A DNA stretch of 64,000 nucleotides from Sorghum bicolor (taxonomy: Eukaryota; Streptophyta; Magnoliopsida; Poales; Poaceae), in the NCBI RefSeq assembly GCF_000003195.3, contig NC_012878.2, forward strand, positions 8,243,945-8,307,944. Reading direction: 5' to 3'. This document shows, piece after piece, positions 11,591-23,060 of this stretch (positions are counted from its first letter, which is position 1; each line of letters begins with the position of its first letter). The notes beneath the pieces are model-generated. The model was not told the origin of the DNA and made no database searches. It saw only the letters and a program-made list of their open reading frames with translations. A program made the translations under genes and the position numbers.

Positions 11591-13040
11591 TCTGTAGATT
11601 CGGAAGAGAAGCAGAGGAAGCAGGGGGGAAACGGAAGAATCCAACGAGAATCAGCAGAATTGGCTTCCGATAGAATCCGCTTCAAAAAATCGTGGCCATC
11701 CGATGAGAGATCTGATGGCCAGGAGAATTCCGGGCGACATGGCCCCTGCTTCTCTAACTGGAATCTGTCGGAGAATTTAGGGGAGAATTATACAGTGATG
11801 AGTAGGATCATAATACTAGGTCCTTTTACGGAAAAGAGAAAAACAAGACTATAGTAGAAAGCCCAACACGAGGGCTGCGCTGCTGTACTCCATGCTTGTG
11901 TTAACTGAAAGATTCGGTTATCCGTTGTGTGCTAACGTGTTATTGTATATTCAGGTAATTAGTATTTTACCTTTTTCATGTTTTATTGTTTTGATTGATT
12001 GATTTTGTTACTCCATTTGTCCAAGTAGTATAAAACATTACTAGTATGGAGTATTATTTATGATATTTAGGTAATTAGCGTTTTTGTTCTTTTTAAGTGT
12101 TGGCTTCGTACCGCTTTTGTTTGGTTCGATAATGCATTTGAGGAGAGGCTCGCCCTCGGTTCCTCCTGTTTTTCGGGGAAAAAAACGGATATCATACAAG
12201 TTTGATGATATTCGTTATGAAATGTACCTTTTACATCTGAAACACATATAACTGCCATTATTTAAATTAGATGTAAGATTACATTTGTGTTTTTTTTTTG
12301 ACAGAGATAGAACACGTTTTCAATTGATTGATTTGGATTTTCTTGCTGAGCGTTTGCAGCTGAGGCTGTTGGTCAAAGAGAATGGATCTAGTACGTGTAC
12401 AGTGCGCCACGGCAGGGTGGCTGACTGGCTGGTTGATCGATGGTGACTCACACGTGACGGGAGTGACGCGACCAAATATTTTCGGTTTTGATTTGGCCGT
12501 CCTTGTTGTCCCAGCCCTTGCCTTTGCCATGTGCCGGTGTCATGCTGCCATGCCGGCCGGTGCTTCTTGATCTTATCCCAACCGCGCGTGCCGTCCGGAC
12601 CACGGCTGCCGCGGGCACCAGCAAAACTGGGCGGTCCTCCGAGAAAACCACGTCCCCGCGCGCAACACCAGCGGCCGTTCGCTGATTCCGATTCCGCCGC
12701 GCGGAGGGAGAGCGCCAGAGCGGCCCGTGCCCCGTGAGCCGGTCCGCGCCTCCTTCCCGTCTGCTAGACCGAACCCAACGAGATGATGCTAAAAGACGCC
12801 CAGAAGATTTGTTGAACCGTGCATCAAAGTCAAACTTATCATACCACGCTTTCAAGTACTCCAATGATTAGTAGTAGTAGTAGTACTACTGTATTAGCCT
12901 TCGTAAGGCCCAAGTAAGGTGATAGGGGGGCTCTGACCTGTGACTGTGTGTGCGACCACAAAAGGCCGACCTCCAGCGTCCGTAAGCCCCAAGTAACATG
13001 GAATCCCCTCCACTTCCTTTGAATTCAACACAAGACTGCA

Positions 13041-13045
<5 letters not shown>
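11591..13045. other. Intergenic; no recognised gene
   Basis: The stretch holds a GC-rich island at about 12480-12760, open in several frames on both strands without a recognisable motif. AT-rich sequence surrounds it. The island could be a promoter or CpG island, but no associated exon was identified. Confidence 0.35.

Positions 13046-13091
<46 letters not shown>
13046..13091. repeat. (GA)n microsatellite
   Basis: Uninterrupted GA dinucleotides for about 46 nt. Confidence 0.95.
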
Positions 13092-13095
<4 letters not shown>

Positions 13096-14138
13096 ATTTG
13101 ATCTCATTCATTTTGGCTACCCCTTTTTCATTCGTAACCCATTCAAGAAAAAAACAAAAGGTTGTGGGCACCTAGATCTTGCTTAAAATTCTCGCTTAAT
13201 GAATTTCACTCAAGTTCCTTCTTCTATTTGGAAACCGTATGCGGTCTCGGTGCCTGCCGCCCTGCCCAATGAGACATGGAACAGCATCGTACCGACTCAC
13301 AGGCTACAATAGAAATATTTTTTTTTTATTTAGGCCTTGTTTGGATCTTGGCCGCTAAAAAATTTGTGTTTGCAAGCTATTTATATTTATTTTCGAGTCG
13401 TACTTTAGCACGTTTTTCATTAAGCAAAATAAAAGACTTTGCTACCGTTAGTGTGAAGTTATGGTAATCCAAGGATTACCGAAAGTCACATCCAACACCC
13501 ACACCACACTCGCATGTGGTTGTAATTACACCAAAACTACTGAGCGACAGAGGTGTTGGTGGCGAGGGATTAATTATCCTCATCCAACCCGATCATATCC
13601 AAGTTCATGGGCGATCGGGTCACTCCCCACCCAAAAGAAGCTGCAACGCCTCGTGTGTGGAGTCTGACAGCAGCGCCTTGAAGGTAGCTTTGTACTTGCG
13701 CACCGTTTCAGAGTCAACATTGGATGATGGTGCCACTATTCCCAATTTCTCCATGAGAACACACTGAGCCTGTTTGCAAGCCATTTATGTTGGGCGCAAC
13801 ACCATTAAAACTCAGCATGTAAGATCGTTTGACATTACAATTAGCCTTTTTCTTCTCTTGTGAAGCTTGCTCTTCTCCTGTTTTTGGCTTGCAACATCAA
13901 ATCAAATCAAACTGAACCATACCAAAGCATCTAGTAATCCAAGCACACCGTGACTGATGATACAATGCTACTCCGGGCCAAAATCAAAAGGCAAAAGAAG
14001 CAGCTCCTCCTATCTCTTTTTCTCTGCGTACGTTGATTCGATGACCAAAATAAAAGATCAGCAAATTTTATCTTCTGCTACTGCGCGTTGCTGAGTGAGG
14101 TGGGTTTTATCAGCACCATCTTGACCGGGCAACAGCCC
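13092..14138. other. Intergenic with a short coding remnant at 13605-13763
   Basis: On the minus strand 13763-13605 is open for about 50 codons and protein-like (SSNVDSETVRKYKATFKALL) up to a stop, but has no start or neighbours and I cannot name it. A MITE-terminus-like word GGCCTTGTTTGGATC occurs near 13334. The rest is non-coding. Confidence 0.3.
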
Positions 14139-14361
14139 CCGGTCTTGTTTAGATGCGAAAAAATTTTGGATTTCGCTATCGTAGCACTTTCGTTTGTATG
14201 TGGTAAATATTGTCCAATTATAGACTAACTAGGATTAAAAGATTCGTCTCGCAATTTATCGGTAAACTGTGCAATTACTTTTTATTTTTGTTTATATTTA
14301 ATGTTTTATGCATGTGCCTAAAAATTGACGGAGAATCTTAAAAACTTTTTAATTTTTAAGA
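14139..14361. mobile_element. Degenerate Tourist-like MITE copy
   Basis: It begins GGTCTTGTTTAGATGC and carries the internal words GTAGCACTTTCGTTTG, AAAGATTCGTCTCGC and AAACTGTGCAATTA, which recur in the related copies at 40905-42390 and partly at 42939-43150. The right terminus is decayed. It ends about 60 bp upstream of the TATA box of the small gene at 14550. Confidence 0.65.
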
Positions 14362-14420
14362 TGAGGATAAATCGATCATTTCCCTTCTCGCCTCCCTCCC
14401 TCGCTCCTGCTTTCTCCGTC

Positions 14421-14428
14421 TATAAATA
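14421..14428 (+). promoter_or_regulatory. TATA box of the 83-residue protein gene
   Basis: TATAAATA lies 121 nt upstream of the ATG at 14550. It is followed by a leader with a CAGCAGCAGCAG run and the start context GGCGATGG, as expected of a grass RNA polymerase II promoter. Confidence 0.75.
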
Positions 14429-14549
14429 AAGCCCTCCCAAAACCCGATCCCAAAAACAAGCAGCGCTCCATCCAGTTTCCATTAGCAATCGCATTCATCC
14501 TCTTTTCGCAGCAGCAGCAGCACCCAGCAATCAACCAAACAAAGCGGCG

Positions 14550-14801
14550 ATGGACGGCGGCAAGAAGAGCCGGAACCCGCACAAGGTCCCCGCGGACTAC
14601 CGCAGCGACCGCAAGTCGGCCTCCGGGATGAGCGGCGACCCCAAGAAGGGCGGCCGCGGCGGCAAGTTCACCTGGGAGGGCGCCGACGGCTACGCCGACG
14701 AGGACGTCGGCCTCGTCTCCTCCAAGAACGCCAACACCAACCGCGCCACCAAGGGTGGAGGCGCCGCCGGCGCCAAGAAGGACGACGACGACGACGAGTA
14801 G
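14550..14801 (+). CDS. Small charged, probably disordered plant protein (83 aa)
   Basis: An intronless 83-codon frame starts MDGGKKSRNPHKVPADYRSD and ends in an acidic run of Asp residues (KKDDDDDE). The middle carries a Gly/Lys-rich motif GDPKKGGRGGKFTWEGADGY. There is no signal peptide, membrane segment or hydrophobic core, so the chain is probably disordered, with a basic N-terminal half and acidic end. Strong third-position G/C bias, a good start context, a TATA box 121 nt upstream and AATAAA 109 nt after the stop all support a real gene. I believe proteins with GGRGGKFTWEG occur widely in plants but cannot give a function; the RGG-like motif only suggests possible RNA or nucleic-acid contact. 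Confidence 0.85.
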   Translation: MDGGKKSRNPHKVPADYRSDRKSASGMSGDPKKGGRGGKFTWEGADGYADEDVGLVSSKNANTNRATKGGGAAGAKKDDDDDE

Positions 14802-14909
14802 GCCGGCCTCTCGCCGCCTCGGCCCGCCCTCCCCCCGTCGATCGCCAGCAAGAACCAACAAGTCCTTCCTACCTAGTTTGATTCCAGTCTCAGTTCGATT
14901 CTCGTGTTG

Positions 14910-14915
14910 AATAAA
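14910..14915 (+). terminator. Poly(A) signal of the 83-residue protein gene
   Basis: AATAAA lies 109 nt after the stop codon at 14801 in T-rich sequence, a normal plant near-upstream element. Confidence 0.6.
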
Positions 14916-15949
14916 TCATGATCGTGTGGGTTTAGGTGTCGTGCTCGCGAGTAACACTGAGCACAGAGCCACTGGGCGATCCACGGGCCGTGCAGGGTCT
15001 GTAGATATCATCTCATCTGTTCTTCGCTAGTACTTTGCTGATTTGCTCATGTTCAGGGGCCTGGCCTCGATTCGGTTCTTGGATGAACTGATTTATTAGT
15101 TTCCGGAATCGATGCTTTCATTCAGTTAGCGTCTCCTGCTCTCCACTGCTCAGTCCCTGCTCTGGACTGCGAAAATTGAGGACAGATTTCTCTTATGCTT
15201 TCAGATGAGGTGCAATTACGAAAGCAAAATTAGCATTTCGCAACTAACTCGCAGATCCGTAACTGAAGAAGACAGCAAGGAAGGAATTGGGAGGATTGCA
15301 ATGTTTTTGTTGGTTTCTTTGTTTGTCAGGGATTCCAATGTTTATCTTTGTAGGCGATAACGCTGACTCAGCAAGTTCCCCAGCCATCTTTCTTGATGGC
15401 AAGACTATTGTCTGTTGTCACCCGTGCCATGCCTACATGTTCCTAGCAACCAGTGTGCAGACATTTCGCTGTAGCGGTACTGATCAAATGGAGCAAACGA
15501 CGCATCTACTGAATTATTTTAACAAAAACAGAGTCTGCTTAATCTCTGTCGCAGTTCCATGATATACCAAAGCGAAAGGGTTGGTTCCATTGTACTCTGA
15601 GCAGTTTAGTGACCATGCCGTTCTCTGCATTTGGTCATGCACAGTTGCAGAGTCGCTCTCGCGATCGTTGTCCACCACTAGGGTAAGAAAGTCATTCATC
15701 CTCACTATTTTTTAACCTTTTTTGACACAGGAGATGGCTCCCCATTGAAATTGAAATATATCTAAAGGTGACCTGTCGTATGCCTCTATCCAGTATCCAC
15801 AATACAGCAGTTCTAATCATGTTGTATGGATAACCTGGGAAAAAAAATCCGGTATGGTATGGCCTCAGATGACTCTGGCTCCTTGCTATTTTTCTTGATG
15901 GAGCTGGTTGCGTGATAGAGCTGGAGCAAAACCGAATGGGTTTGTTTGG
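14916..15949. other. Intergenic, no recognised gene
   Basis: The first part is 3' flank of the small gene. A 91-codon plus-strand frame at 15287-15562 (MGGLQCFCWFLCLS...) has no supporting signals and resembles no known family. Nothing else is seen. Confidence 0.4.
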
Positions 15950-16103
15950 CAGGACTCCAACGTTTTTATGGTGAAACCATTTTTAAGTAAAAAGTAGAGA
16001 AACTAGAGTCGTTTTGGCAAAGTCACAAATTATAGCTTCTCCAAAACGGCTCTGGCTCGTCTAGAAGATCCTCTCGTGATGAGCCATACCAAACACCACT
16101 TAA
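15950..16103. mobile_element. Candidate small MITE
   Basis: TTTGTTTGGCA near 15941-15951 is mirrored by GCCATACCAAACA at about 16083-16096, with GAGCCAGAGCCG-type words inside in inverted orientation. Such TTTGGC..GCCAAA ends are common in grass MITEs. Boundaries and superfamily are uncertain. Confidence 0.3.
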
Positions 16104-16338
16104 GTTTCTTTTGGTTCAACGAATCATGAACAACTAAAATGTACCAATACAGTTTAAGGCAAGCACGCAGCATGAAAACTACATGAAACAAAGGTCATAC
16201 TAAGAACTTTAACTATCTTTATAGCTGTATATGTTTATGTTCGTACCTACTTTCTGGATACAAAGAGATTTGCGGTCTAGTGACGTTACTCTAAAATATT
16301 TACTCATGGTGGGGTAACCTCTTCTATTCTAGCTTATA

Positions 16339-16537
16339 CTTAGGGACTGTTTGTTTGGCTCATACATGCTCGACTTTGGCTCCTTCTTCCTTGTTACTCC
16401 CTATGCAGTCCTATAGCAATGAAGATAAAAGCTTCAGCTCCGGCATAGCCTAGAAGAGAGCCAGGATACCTGCGGTTTGGAGGCTTCTCCCGGCTCCGCT
16501 ACGATAGCGGAGCTGGAGCCACACCAAACACAACCTT
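16339..16537. mobile_element. Candidate small MITE, related to 15950-16103
   Basis: GGGACTGTTTGTTTGGCTC at about 16342 is mirrored by GAGCCACACCAAACACAACC near 16513-16532. It carries the same CGGAGCTGGAGC words as the neighbouring candidate. No clean target duplication was identified. Confidence 0.35.
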
Positions 16538-16558
16538 ACTTTGGCTATACTCTCTCGA

Positions 16559-16592
<34 letters not shown>
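16559..16592. repeat. (TG)n(AG)n compound microsatellite
   Basis: About ten TG units pass directly into seven AG units. Confidence 0.9.
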
Positions 16593-17836
16593 CGCGCGTG
16601 GTTGTGATGGGTTGGGGGGAGCTTAAAAAAACTATGAATGATCTTTTACATGCATATGCGTAACTCCACATGATTTTTTAGTTGCGCTTATATTCATCAC
16701 TATATAACTTGGGTTAAACTCTCCATTGTGTCTTTCCATTAATGGACTCATAAGTTTTAGAATGGAATGTGATTTTGAAAAATTCCTATCTCTATGTGAG
16801 ATATTTAGGTTTTGTGTAAACTCCATAGACATACATAAGAGAAATGCTATCCCCACTGTGACTAAGACAAGACTTCTGTCAAAAGTTTATTGCGATCTTT
16901 TTGTCCAAATAACAATTAAGGTGAAGCGGATCTTTATGATAAATATATCTATTTTGCAAGCTCATTATTTCAGGTAGTCCCTACAAAAAATCAAATTAAT
17001 GACTTATACAATGTTTGAATTATCAATGTAAACACTGCATAGTTAGTTCTCATCTTTTAGAGACTAAGTGTAATAGGAGCATCCATTAGCAAATGGATCA
17101 CCATGAGATGATCATCTAATGGCATAATCAAATCATATGGTTCTATTTCTCAACCATTATGACTTGCTCTTAAAGAACCAAGATCGAAAGAACTGAAAAA
17201 GTAGGTCATTCACAACCACTAACCAAGGATTCCTGAAAAAGTTGATGATTGGTAGTTCTTTCTTGAAATATATTTTGAAAAAAGAACAAATCCAGTCTTA
17301 TACATATGCGAGGTAGGTAATAAAAAAATATGATTTTTCTTTCTTTTATTAGTTAGGAGACGTGTAAGAAGAAAGTCCCATGTACATTTTTGCATAAGGG
17401 AAATAAAAGAAGGGTCCTCTTTTCGACTCTAACTCCTTTGGTCTAGTGGTTGCTTTTCATTTTGTTACTTTAAAAATAGTTACTTTTCAACTCTGTCTTT
17501 AATAAAGGAATGTATAAGTCAAGGGGATAACCTCGATACACACCAACACAGAATGAACTTCCCCTTCCACATGTAAATTTGCAAATATGTAGATCATTGC
17601 AATAGAACATACATCTTGTTGTGAGATTATCTACATGACTTGTGACTCATATATTTGTGCAACAATCGTGTCATCTGTGTTCAAAACTTCTAATACGTCT
17701 TGAAACTAGGCTACATAGCATGATTAGACGTGCATTGTTTGAAACATGGTGTCATGTGTTGATTTGGATTTTGTTGGCTTTGGATGTGGATGACAAGATG
17801 GAGATGCAGGTGGGAGAGTGGTGTGGTAGGATGGAC
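16593..17836. other. Intergenic, no recognised gene
   Basis: AT-rich sequence without a supported exon. It runs up to the CACTA element at 17840. Confidence 0.45.
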
Positions 17837-17839
17837 CAT

Positions 17840-18490
17840 CACTACTACGCGTTTCATTTTGCGTTGCGTTTCACATATGGGCTCTGAGGCGGGGGTTACT
17901 TTTGTCCGCTACGGTTATTTAGGGACGGCTCAAGCCGGCTAGCCCACAGGACAACCGCTATGGTTACTAGTTAACCGTGGCGGGAAATGTTAACTAACCA
18001 CCACGATTAATATCTATTAACATACATGAATGATGTGAATGATGTGTGTTTATGAAACAATGATGTGATCACTAATATTGGTTCGTTTAACATGCATGAA
18101 TGTATATATATATATGTTTGTCATCTATTTGCTGCTATATCTATATTTCCATTAGCAAAATTTAAATTCAAATTTGAAAAAAGATTTTTTAAATGTAAAA
18201 CATTAACAAAGGCGGGCAATTAAAAACAACCGCCTCCATTAAAACTTTAATCAAAGTGGGCTACAATAACAACCGTCTTGTTTAATCATTTAACCGTGGC
18301 GGACTACTTAAGACAACTGCTACAGTTAATATGTATTTACCGTGATGGTTGCCTTATGTTGTCCACCACGGTTAAAGGATTAACCCAGGCGGTTCCAAGA
18401 ACCACCTTGGTTAAGCCACAACGATTAACCGTGACATTATGACCATGGCGGTTGTAAAAACTGCCACGGTTAAGTTTTTCTGTAGTAGTG
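17840..18490. mobile_element. Non-autonomous CACTA (En/Spm) element
   Basis: The element begins CACTACTAC and ends GTAGTAGTG, the inverted CACTA ends, and is flanked by the 3-bp duplication CAT (17837-17839 and 18491-18493). Inside are many direct and inverted copies of ACCGTGGCGG-like subterminal motifs (AACCGTGGCGG, ACCGCTATGG, AACCACCACG), the usual transposase-binding array. At 651 bp it has no transposase frame and must be mobilised in trans. Confidence 0.9.
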
Positions 18491-18493
18491 CAT

Positions 18494-19004
18494 CCCATAG
18501 AAAAGGCAGGGATAGAATTTTTCTCCTTTGAATATAAAAGTATAGATATATCTGTCTCACTCTCTCCCTAACTCTCACATATCTTCTTCTGTCCCTCAAT
18601 CTGTCTCCCTCACTCACACTCACAGATCGATCTGTCTCCCTCACTCACACTCACAGATGGCAAACACTAGGGCCGGTAGATTGCATTCTACTTTAGAGTT
18701 TGGAGCTGCAAAATCTTCATTGGTGCCGAGAGTTTGAGCCCTGGTAGATTGTATTATCTTCCAACATGACGTCGCTTATAGTTTGGAGATTCATAACCTT
18801 CACAGGTACTACACCGCTCATGTTGTGGCGTAGCCACCTGAGCCCATGTTGTGCGATCGTTTGGCTTGCCTTCATCTTTCTTAACCTCACAATAAGTGCA
18901 CACAATATAGCCACCAATTTAATAAACTCAATATCCAATCAATTTTCTAAAGGGAGCATTTACTGCACCTAGCATCTATTTTGAGCCTGATAATTTATTT
19001 AAAT
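18494..19004. other. Intergenic with a 31-nt-period duplication
   Basis: CTGTCTCCCTCACTCACACT followed by CACAGAT occurs at 18601 and 18632 in pyrimidine-rich DNA that resembles a 5' leader. ATATAAAAGTATAG lies upstream near 18532. No downstream coding exon is recognisable. Confidence 0.35.
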
Positions 19005-19237
19005 TACTCCCTCTGTCCTGAAATATAGTGTATTGTGATTTCTAAAATTTGTATTGAAATATAGTGCATTCTATATGTATCAATGCCTAGATTGGTAAAG
19101 TTTATTAAAAAGAAAACTGTAATTTAAGGAGAAACACCTTAATTGGTATTAATCTATGGGTACATATGTCACTTAAGGATCCTCTCGAATTATCTTAAAA
19201 TATTTAGAATGCACTGTATCACAGGACGAATGGAGTA
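19005..19237. mobile_element. Stowaway-like MITE
   Basis: TACTCCCTCTGTCCTGAAAT opens the element and the near reverse complement ending ACAGGACGAATGGAGTA closes it, with TA at both edges. It is about 233 bp, and inner words (ATATAGTGCATTC, GAATGCACTGTAT) are also inverted copies. It is non-coding. Confidence 0.8.
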
Positions 19238-19728
19238 TGAAATAGTTGAAATAAGGTTAGGCCAAGTCTAGTTAAATCTAATAAAGATACCTATCTCATC
19301 ATCATTGTATGAAGTGTTCTAAGCGATTGCACAACAAATTGTATGTCATGTTGTATGACACGGCTATGTGTTTGTATGTAGCCATGGGTAAATTTAATTA
19401 ACGAATGATCTGCTTTTTTCGTTGCCTAGTTGGAGTGAGTGAAGTTGGGCCAGGCTTTTATAATACTGAGGTGAGCTATCAGAACGTCAGTGGCAGAGCT
19501 GGCCAGGCGTGGCATCTTGGCCCAATACATGGGGGCCTGCTAGCGTGAATAGTCCGATGGCACTTCCCGCTCAATTGATTCTCGCGCGTTGGTTAGGCCC
19601 GCTCGCCCAATTGATCCCGTATAGTAGCGCGCAGGGGCAGATAGCAGGCGTTTGGTGCAATCTGCCCACCTGCAGGGTCCACCTCATTCATGTTGTTTTC
19701 TACTTTCATTAATAAACTTTTAAAAGTT
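19238..19728. other. Intergenic, no recognised gene
   Basis: Mixed composition; GC-richer between about 19440 and 19680. No supported frame. Confidence 0.4.
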
Positions 19729-19908
19729 ATAACTCTTAAACCAAATATTTAAGTTAAAATTCGATTACACCATTAGATTTCTTGTAATAAATCCTTCAAA
19801 ACAAGATCTCACATAATCATAACTCTTAAATTAACCATTCAAATTGAAATCCGATTACACCATCAGGTTTCTTGTAATAAAATCATTCAAAACAGGATCT
19901 CACATAGA
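19729..19908. repeat. 90-nt direct tandem duplication
   Basis: Two diverged 90-nt units begin ATAACTCTTAAA (19729 and 19819) and share CCGATTACACCAT or CGATTACACCAT, then TTTCTTGTAATAAA, then GATCTCACATA. Confidence 0.8.
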
Positions 19909-20179
19909 TATATTTGGATAAAATTTATTAACACCCATTTATTTTATAAACATAGAATATTTCTTTTATTGAGTAGAGACAATATTCAAGGTTCATAGAA
20001 CAATGTTCTATTTTTGTAAGAAAAATATTCTCAGTTTAGAACAATAGTGTTCCAATTTTAGGTTCATAAAATTTATATTATAATACATATGAAAACAAAT
20101 AAATACATAACATAAACAGAAAATAATATAATCTAGAGCAAAACATAAAGAAAAAAAATAAAACACGTAATAAAAAATT

Positions 20180-20244
20180 AAAAGAACATCAAGGAATATT
20201 TTTGAAACGTCCTAAAATATACTATAGAATATGTACTAAGTAAA
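20180..20244. repeat. Left part of ~44-nt AT-rich tandem array, cut by a solo LTR
   Basis: The words AGAACATCA and ACTATAGAATATGTACTAAG here match the monomer of the array resuming at 22554. The sequence reads on naturally if the LTR at 20245-22553 and one GTAAA copy are ignored. Confidence 0.5.
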
Positions 20245-22553
20245 TGTTGGCGTATCGTAGCATCACTAAGAATAAGTAAGACCCAATCATCAGTGGCTAG
20301 GTTGTCACCCCAGTTTGACACTTGAAATGCACGGGTGGTAATGAATATGCAATGCTCTCTTGAAATAAATATAGAATAAAGTATCCGTAAACGCACATAT
20401 GTAACACCATTGTAGCATTTCACCAAGACACCAGGTATTGTTATTTATAATTTTACCTATGGGAAGGATAGCCAAGGAATTAAATATCACTTGCATGTAT
20501 TCTCAAGAGATAAACCATATCTTTATCTATCTATCTATCTCATGTAGGGATGAGACATATGATAAAGATATATATAATGAATAATAATGATAAACCATAC
20601 ATAAAATGATAAATGTATCTCTATAGTACTCCACTCTATAGCACTAGCATGAAGTACGAAGATCTACGAGGATAATTCCTATGTAATTCTAAACTATATA
20701 ATCAAAGCATATCATGATTAGTGCAATTATACTAGGCAATCATAGTAAGACAAGGTTATATCTACATAAGGACATTACTAAAGAAAATTAGGAACAGAGT
20801 AATCATTTCCTTGTAACCAGGGTCTACAGGAAGAACTACATTCGGGAGGTGGACTACAAAGGACCCAATAGGTTTGTCGTACCTACGATCTACCACACGG
20901 CCCGAAATATTGGGTGCAAACGTAGGCAAACACGGTGTAGGCACCACACCTACACAATGTCGACCACCCACCAAGGATATCAATGAGCGAGCGCTATACG
21001 AACATATGTTTGAATATAAATCTAATCTTTAGCTAACCAAGCATATAATCATAATAGACTAAGAACAATATAATTGAGAATATAGGCAAATAGAGCAAAG
21101 TCATATCCAACATAATAGAATAGAGCAAGCATATAATGAGATAAATAATGTATACAATGATGAACTAGAATAAAGAGAAAGATTACAACCAAGTATCTCT
21201 TTGATGGATCCAGAAACCAACCAAGGTTTGCCTCCTACTAGATCTATCCTAAGTAGCTATGCTTCTAAACTATGGATCTCTAGAGAGACGTTGGCTTGAT
21301 TGTATGGAATGACTCCTTCTCTTCTAATGAATGAGAATGATCTGAAACCCTGGGGTCTGGCCCTCCTTATATAGCCTGGTGGAATGATTTATAGCCATTA
21401 GATCAAACCGACTTAATTGGACGAAGATTATTAATCCTTAGAGGCGGTTTAGTCCATGATCCACGCCCTCAGCCCTAATTGGCTAAGGAGGGGTGGGCGC
21501 CTTGGGCCCCTAGGGAGGGCGCCCTGGCCCTATGCCAGGTGGGCAGGCTCATCTCATAGGTTGGGGTAGGTTGTGCGACGGTCAGGGGTCCATAGCCCAA
21601 GGGGCCCATGAGTGTACCCATCTATAGTACATGTATTCAGGTTCATACGGTCCATTTGATTATCCTGCAACTAGTCCGCTTAGCCAACGCTTCGTATTCA
21701 CGCGTGATGTATCCCATGGAGTCGCGACTTCCTTGCCCTGGACGCAGTGATGGCGTGCTGCTGTGCCGCTGCAGGCTTGCAGCCATTCAGGCATTCCCTA
21801 GGCCTGGAGTTCCCCTATCGATCAATCTCCAAACCGTCAACCGTAAGACTATGATCACATATTGAGTTCCCCGTTCAGTAGTCTTGACCTTGACACAACG
21901 GATGTCAGACTGAAGAAGATAACTTGGTTAGGGCCTAACTGTTTGCACTAATTTCTGTTCAGTTAGGGCCTAACTGCTTGCACTAATTTTCTAAATTTCT
22001 AATTCAATATATTTTTTGAACATCTTAGATGTTGTCTAAGAAACATGTTAAAAACAAAATTTAGATGCATATTGCTAATGATGTCCGAAGGCGGTTTATA
22101 GGTTTATTTGTGGTAATCATAATATTTATTTTACCATTCTTTTAGCTTCTTTGGTGTACTGCATTATTTTTTATGAACTAATTACATGTTGCAAGGAAAC
22201 CCATATAAATAGTATTATATATTTCAATCGTCATACTAAAACATTAGATTGTTGGGTCTAAAAATGTTGAGACAACTCTATAGGTGGGTGTCCCCTTGGC
22301 TAGGGGTCTTCCCGACTCTTCTAGACTCTTCTTCTTCGTATGTGGCGTTGATATATCGTTTCTCTCTATGTAATCATGACATGTGGCCATGTGGCCTCTC
22401 TTGGTCATTTCCTGATCACCCCCTACAAAAATAGATATTCATCAAAACCTGTGAAATTCTGATAGATAAAACCTTATTCTATTGTTGGTGATTGTTTTAT
22501 GCCTTTCTTCATTCTCTTGTTGATATAAAAAAGATACTTATCTACCGTCAATA
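20245..22553 (-). mobile_element. Solo LTR, diverged relative of the gypsy LTRs at 24706 and 31342
   Basis: It starts TGTTGGCGTATC and ends TACCGTCAATA, bounded by the exact 5-bp duplication GTAAA (20240-20244 and 22554-22558). Collinear matches to the gypsy LTRs include CCAGGTATTGTTATTTAT, GATCCAGAAACCAACCAAGG, GATCAAACCGACTTAATTG and the GGGCGCC blocks. It lacks the TATA-like TTTTATAGTCCC at the corresponding place. About 0.75 kb (roughly 21560-22310) has no counterpart and holds the duplicated words GTTAGGGCCTAACTG at about 21928 and 21962. No internal domain is present, so it is a solo LTR left by recombination. Strand is inferred from the relatives. Confidence 0.8.
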
Positions 22554-23060
22554 GTAAACATAACTAAATACACCAACATCACAAAACACATTATAGAATA
22601 TCGTATATATTACATGAACATCACTAAAAACATCATAGAACACCATATGTGTACTAGGTGAATATCATAAAATACACTATAGAACATCACTAACTACATT
22701 ATAAAATATCACATACATATTACGTGGACATCACTAAATACATCATAAAATATTACTAAATATATTATAGAACATCATATATATGTTACACAAACATCAC
22801 TAAATACGTCATAGAACATCACATGTATACTGAGTGAACATCGCAAAAAACATCGCATATATATTAGATGAACATAACTAAATATATCATAAAACATCAC
22901 ATGTATACTGTGTGAACATCACAAAAAGCACTATAAAACATCTCATTTATATTACGCGGACATCACAAAAATATATCATAGAACATTACATGTATACACG
23001 TCAACATAAAAAATATCTCATATATAGCACATGAATAAAAAAAATACATAGAACATTACC
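22554..23060. repeat. AT-rich tandem array, ~44-nt period
   Basis: About ten diverged copies of a unit built on GAACATCACTAAATACATCA, then TAGAACATCACATGTATACT, then a short spacer. Unit length varies around 33-66 nt because some units have lost or doubled parts. Confidence 0.75.

Noticed and set aside
11840..11855. Helitron 5' end TCTACTATAG on the minus strand
   Set aside because: The preceding base is T rather than the required A, and the order of bases does not match the usual 5' consensus.
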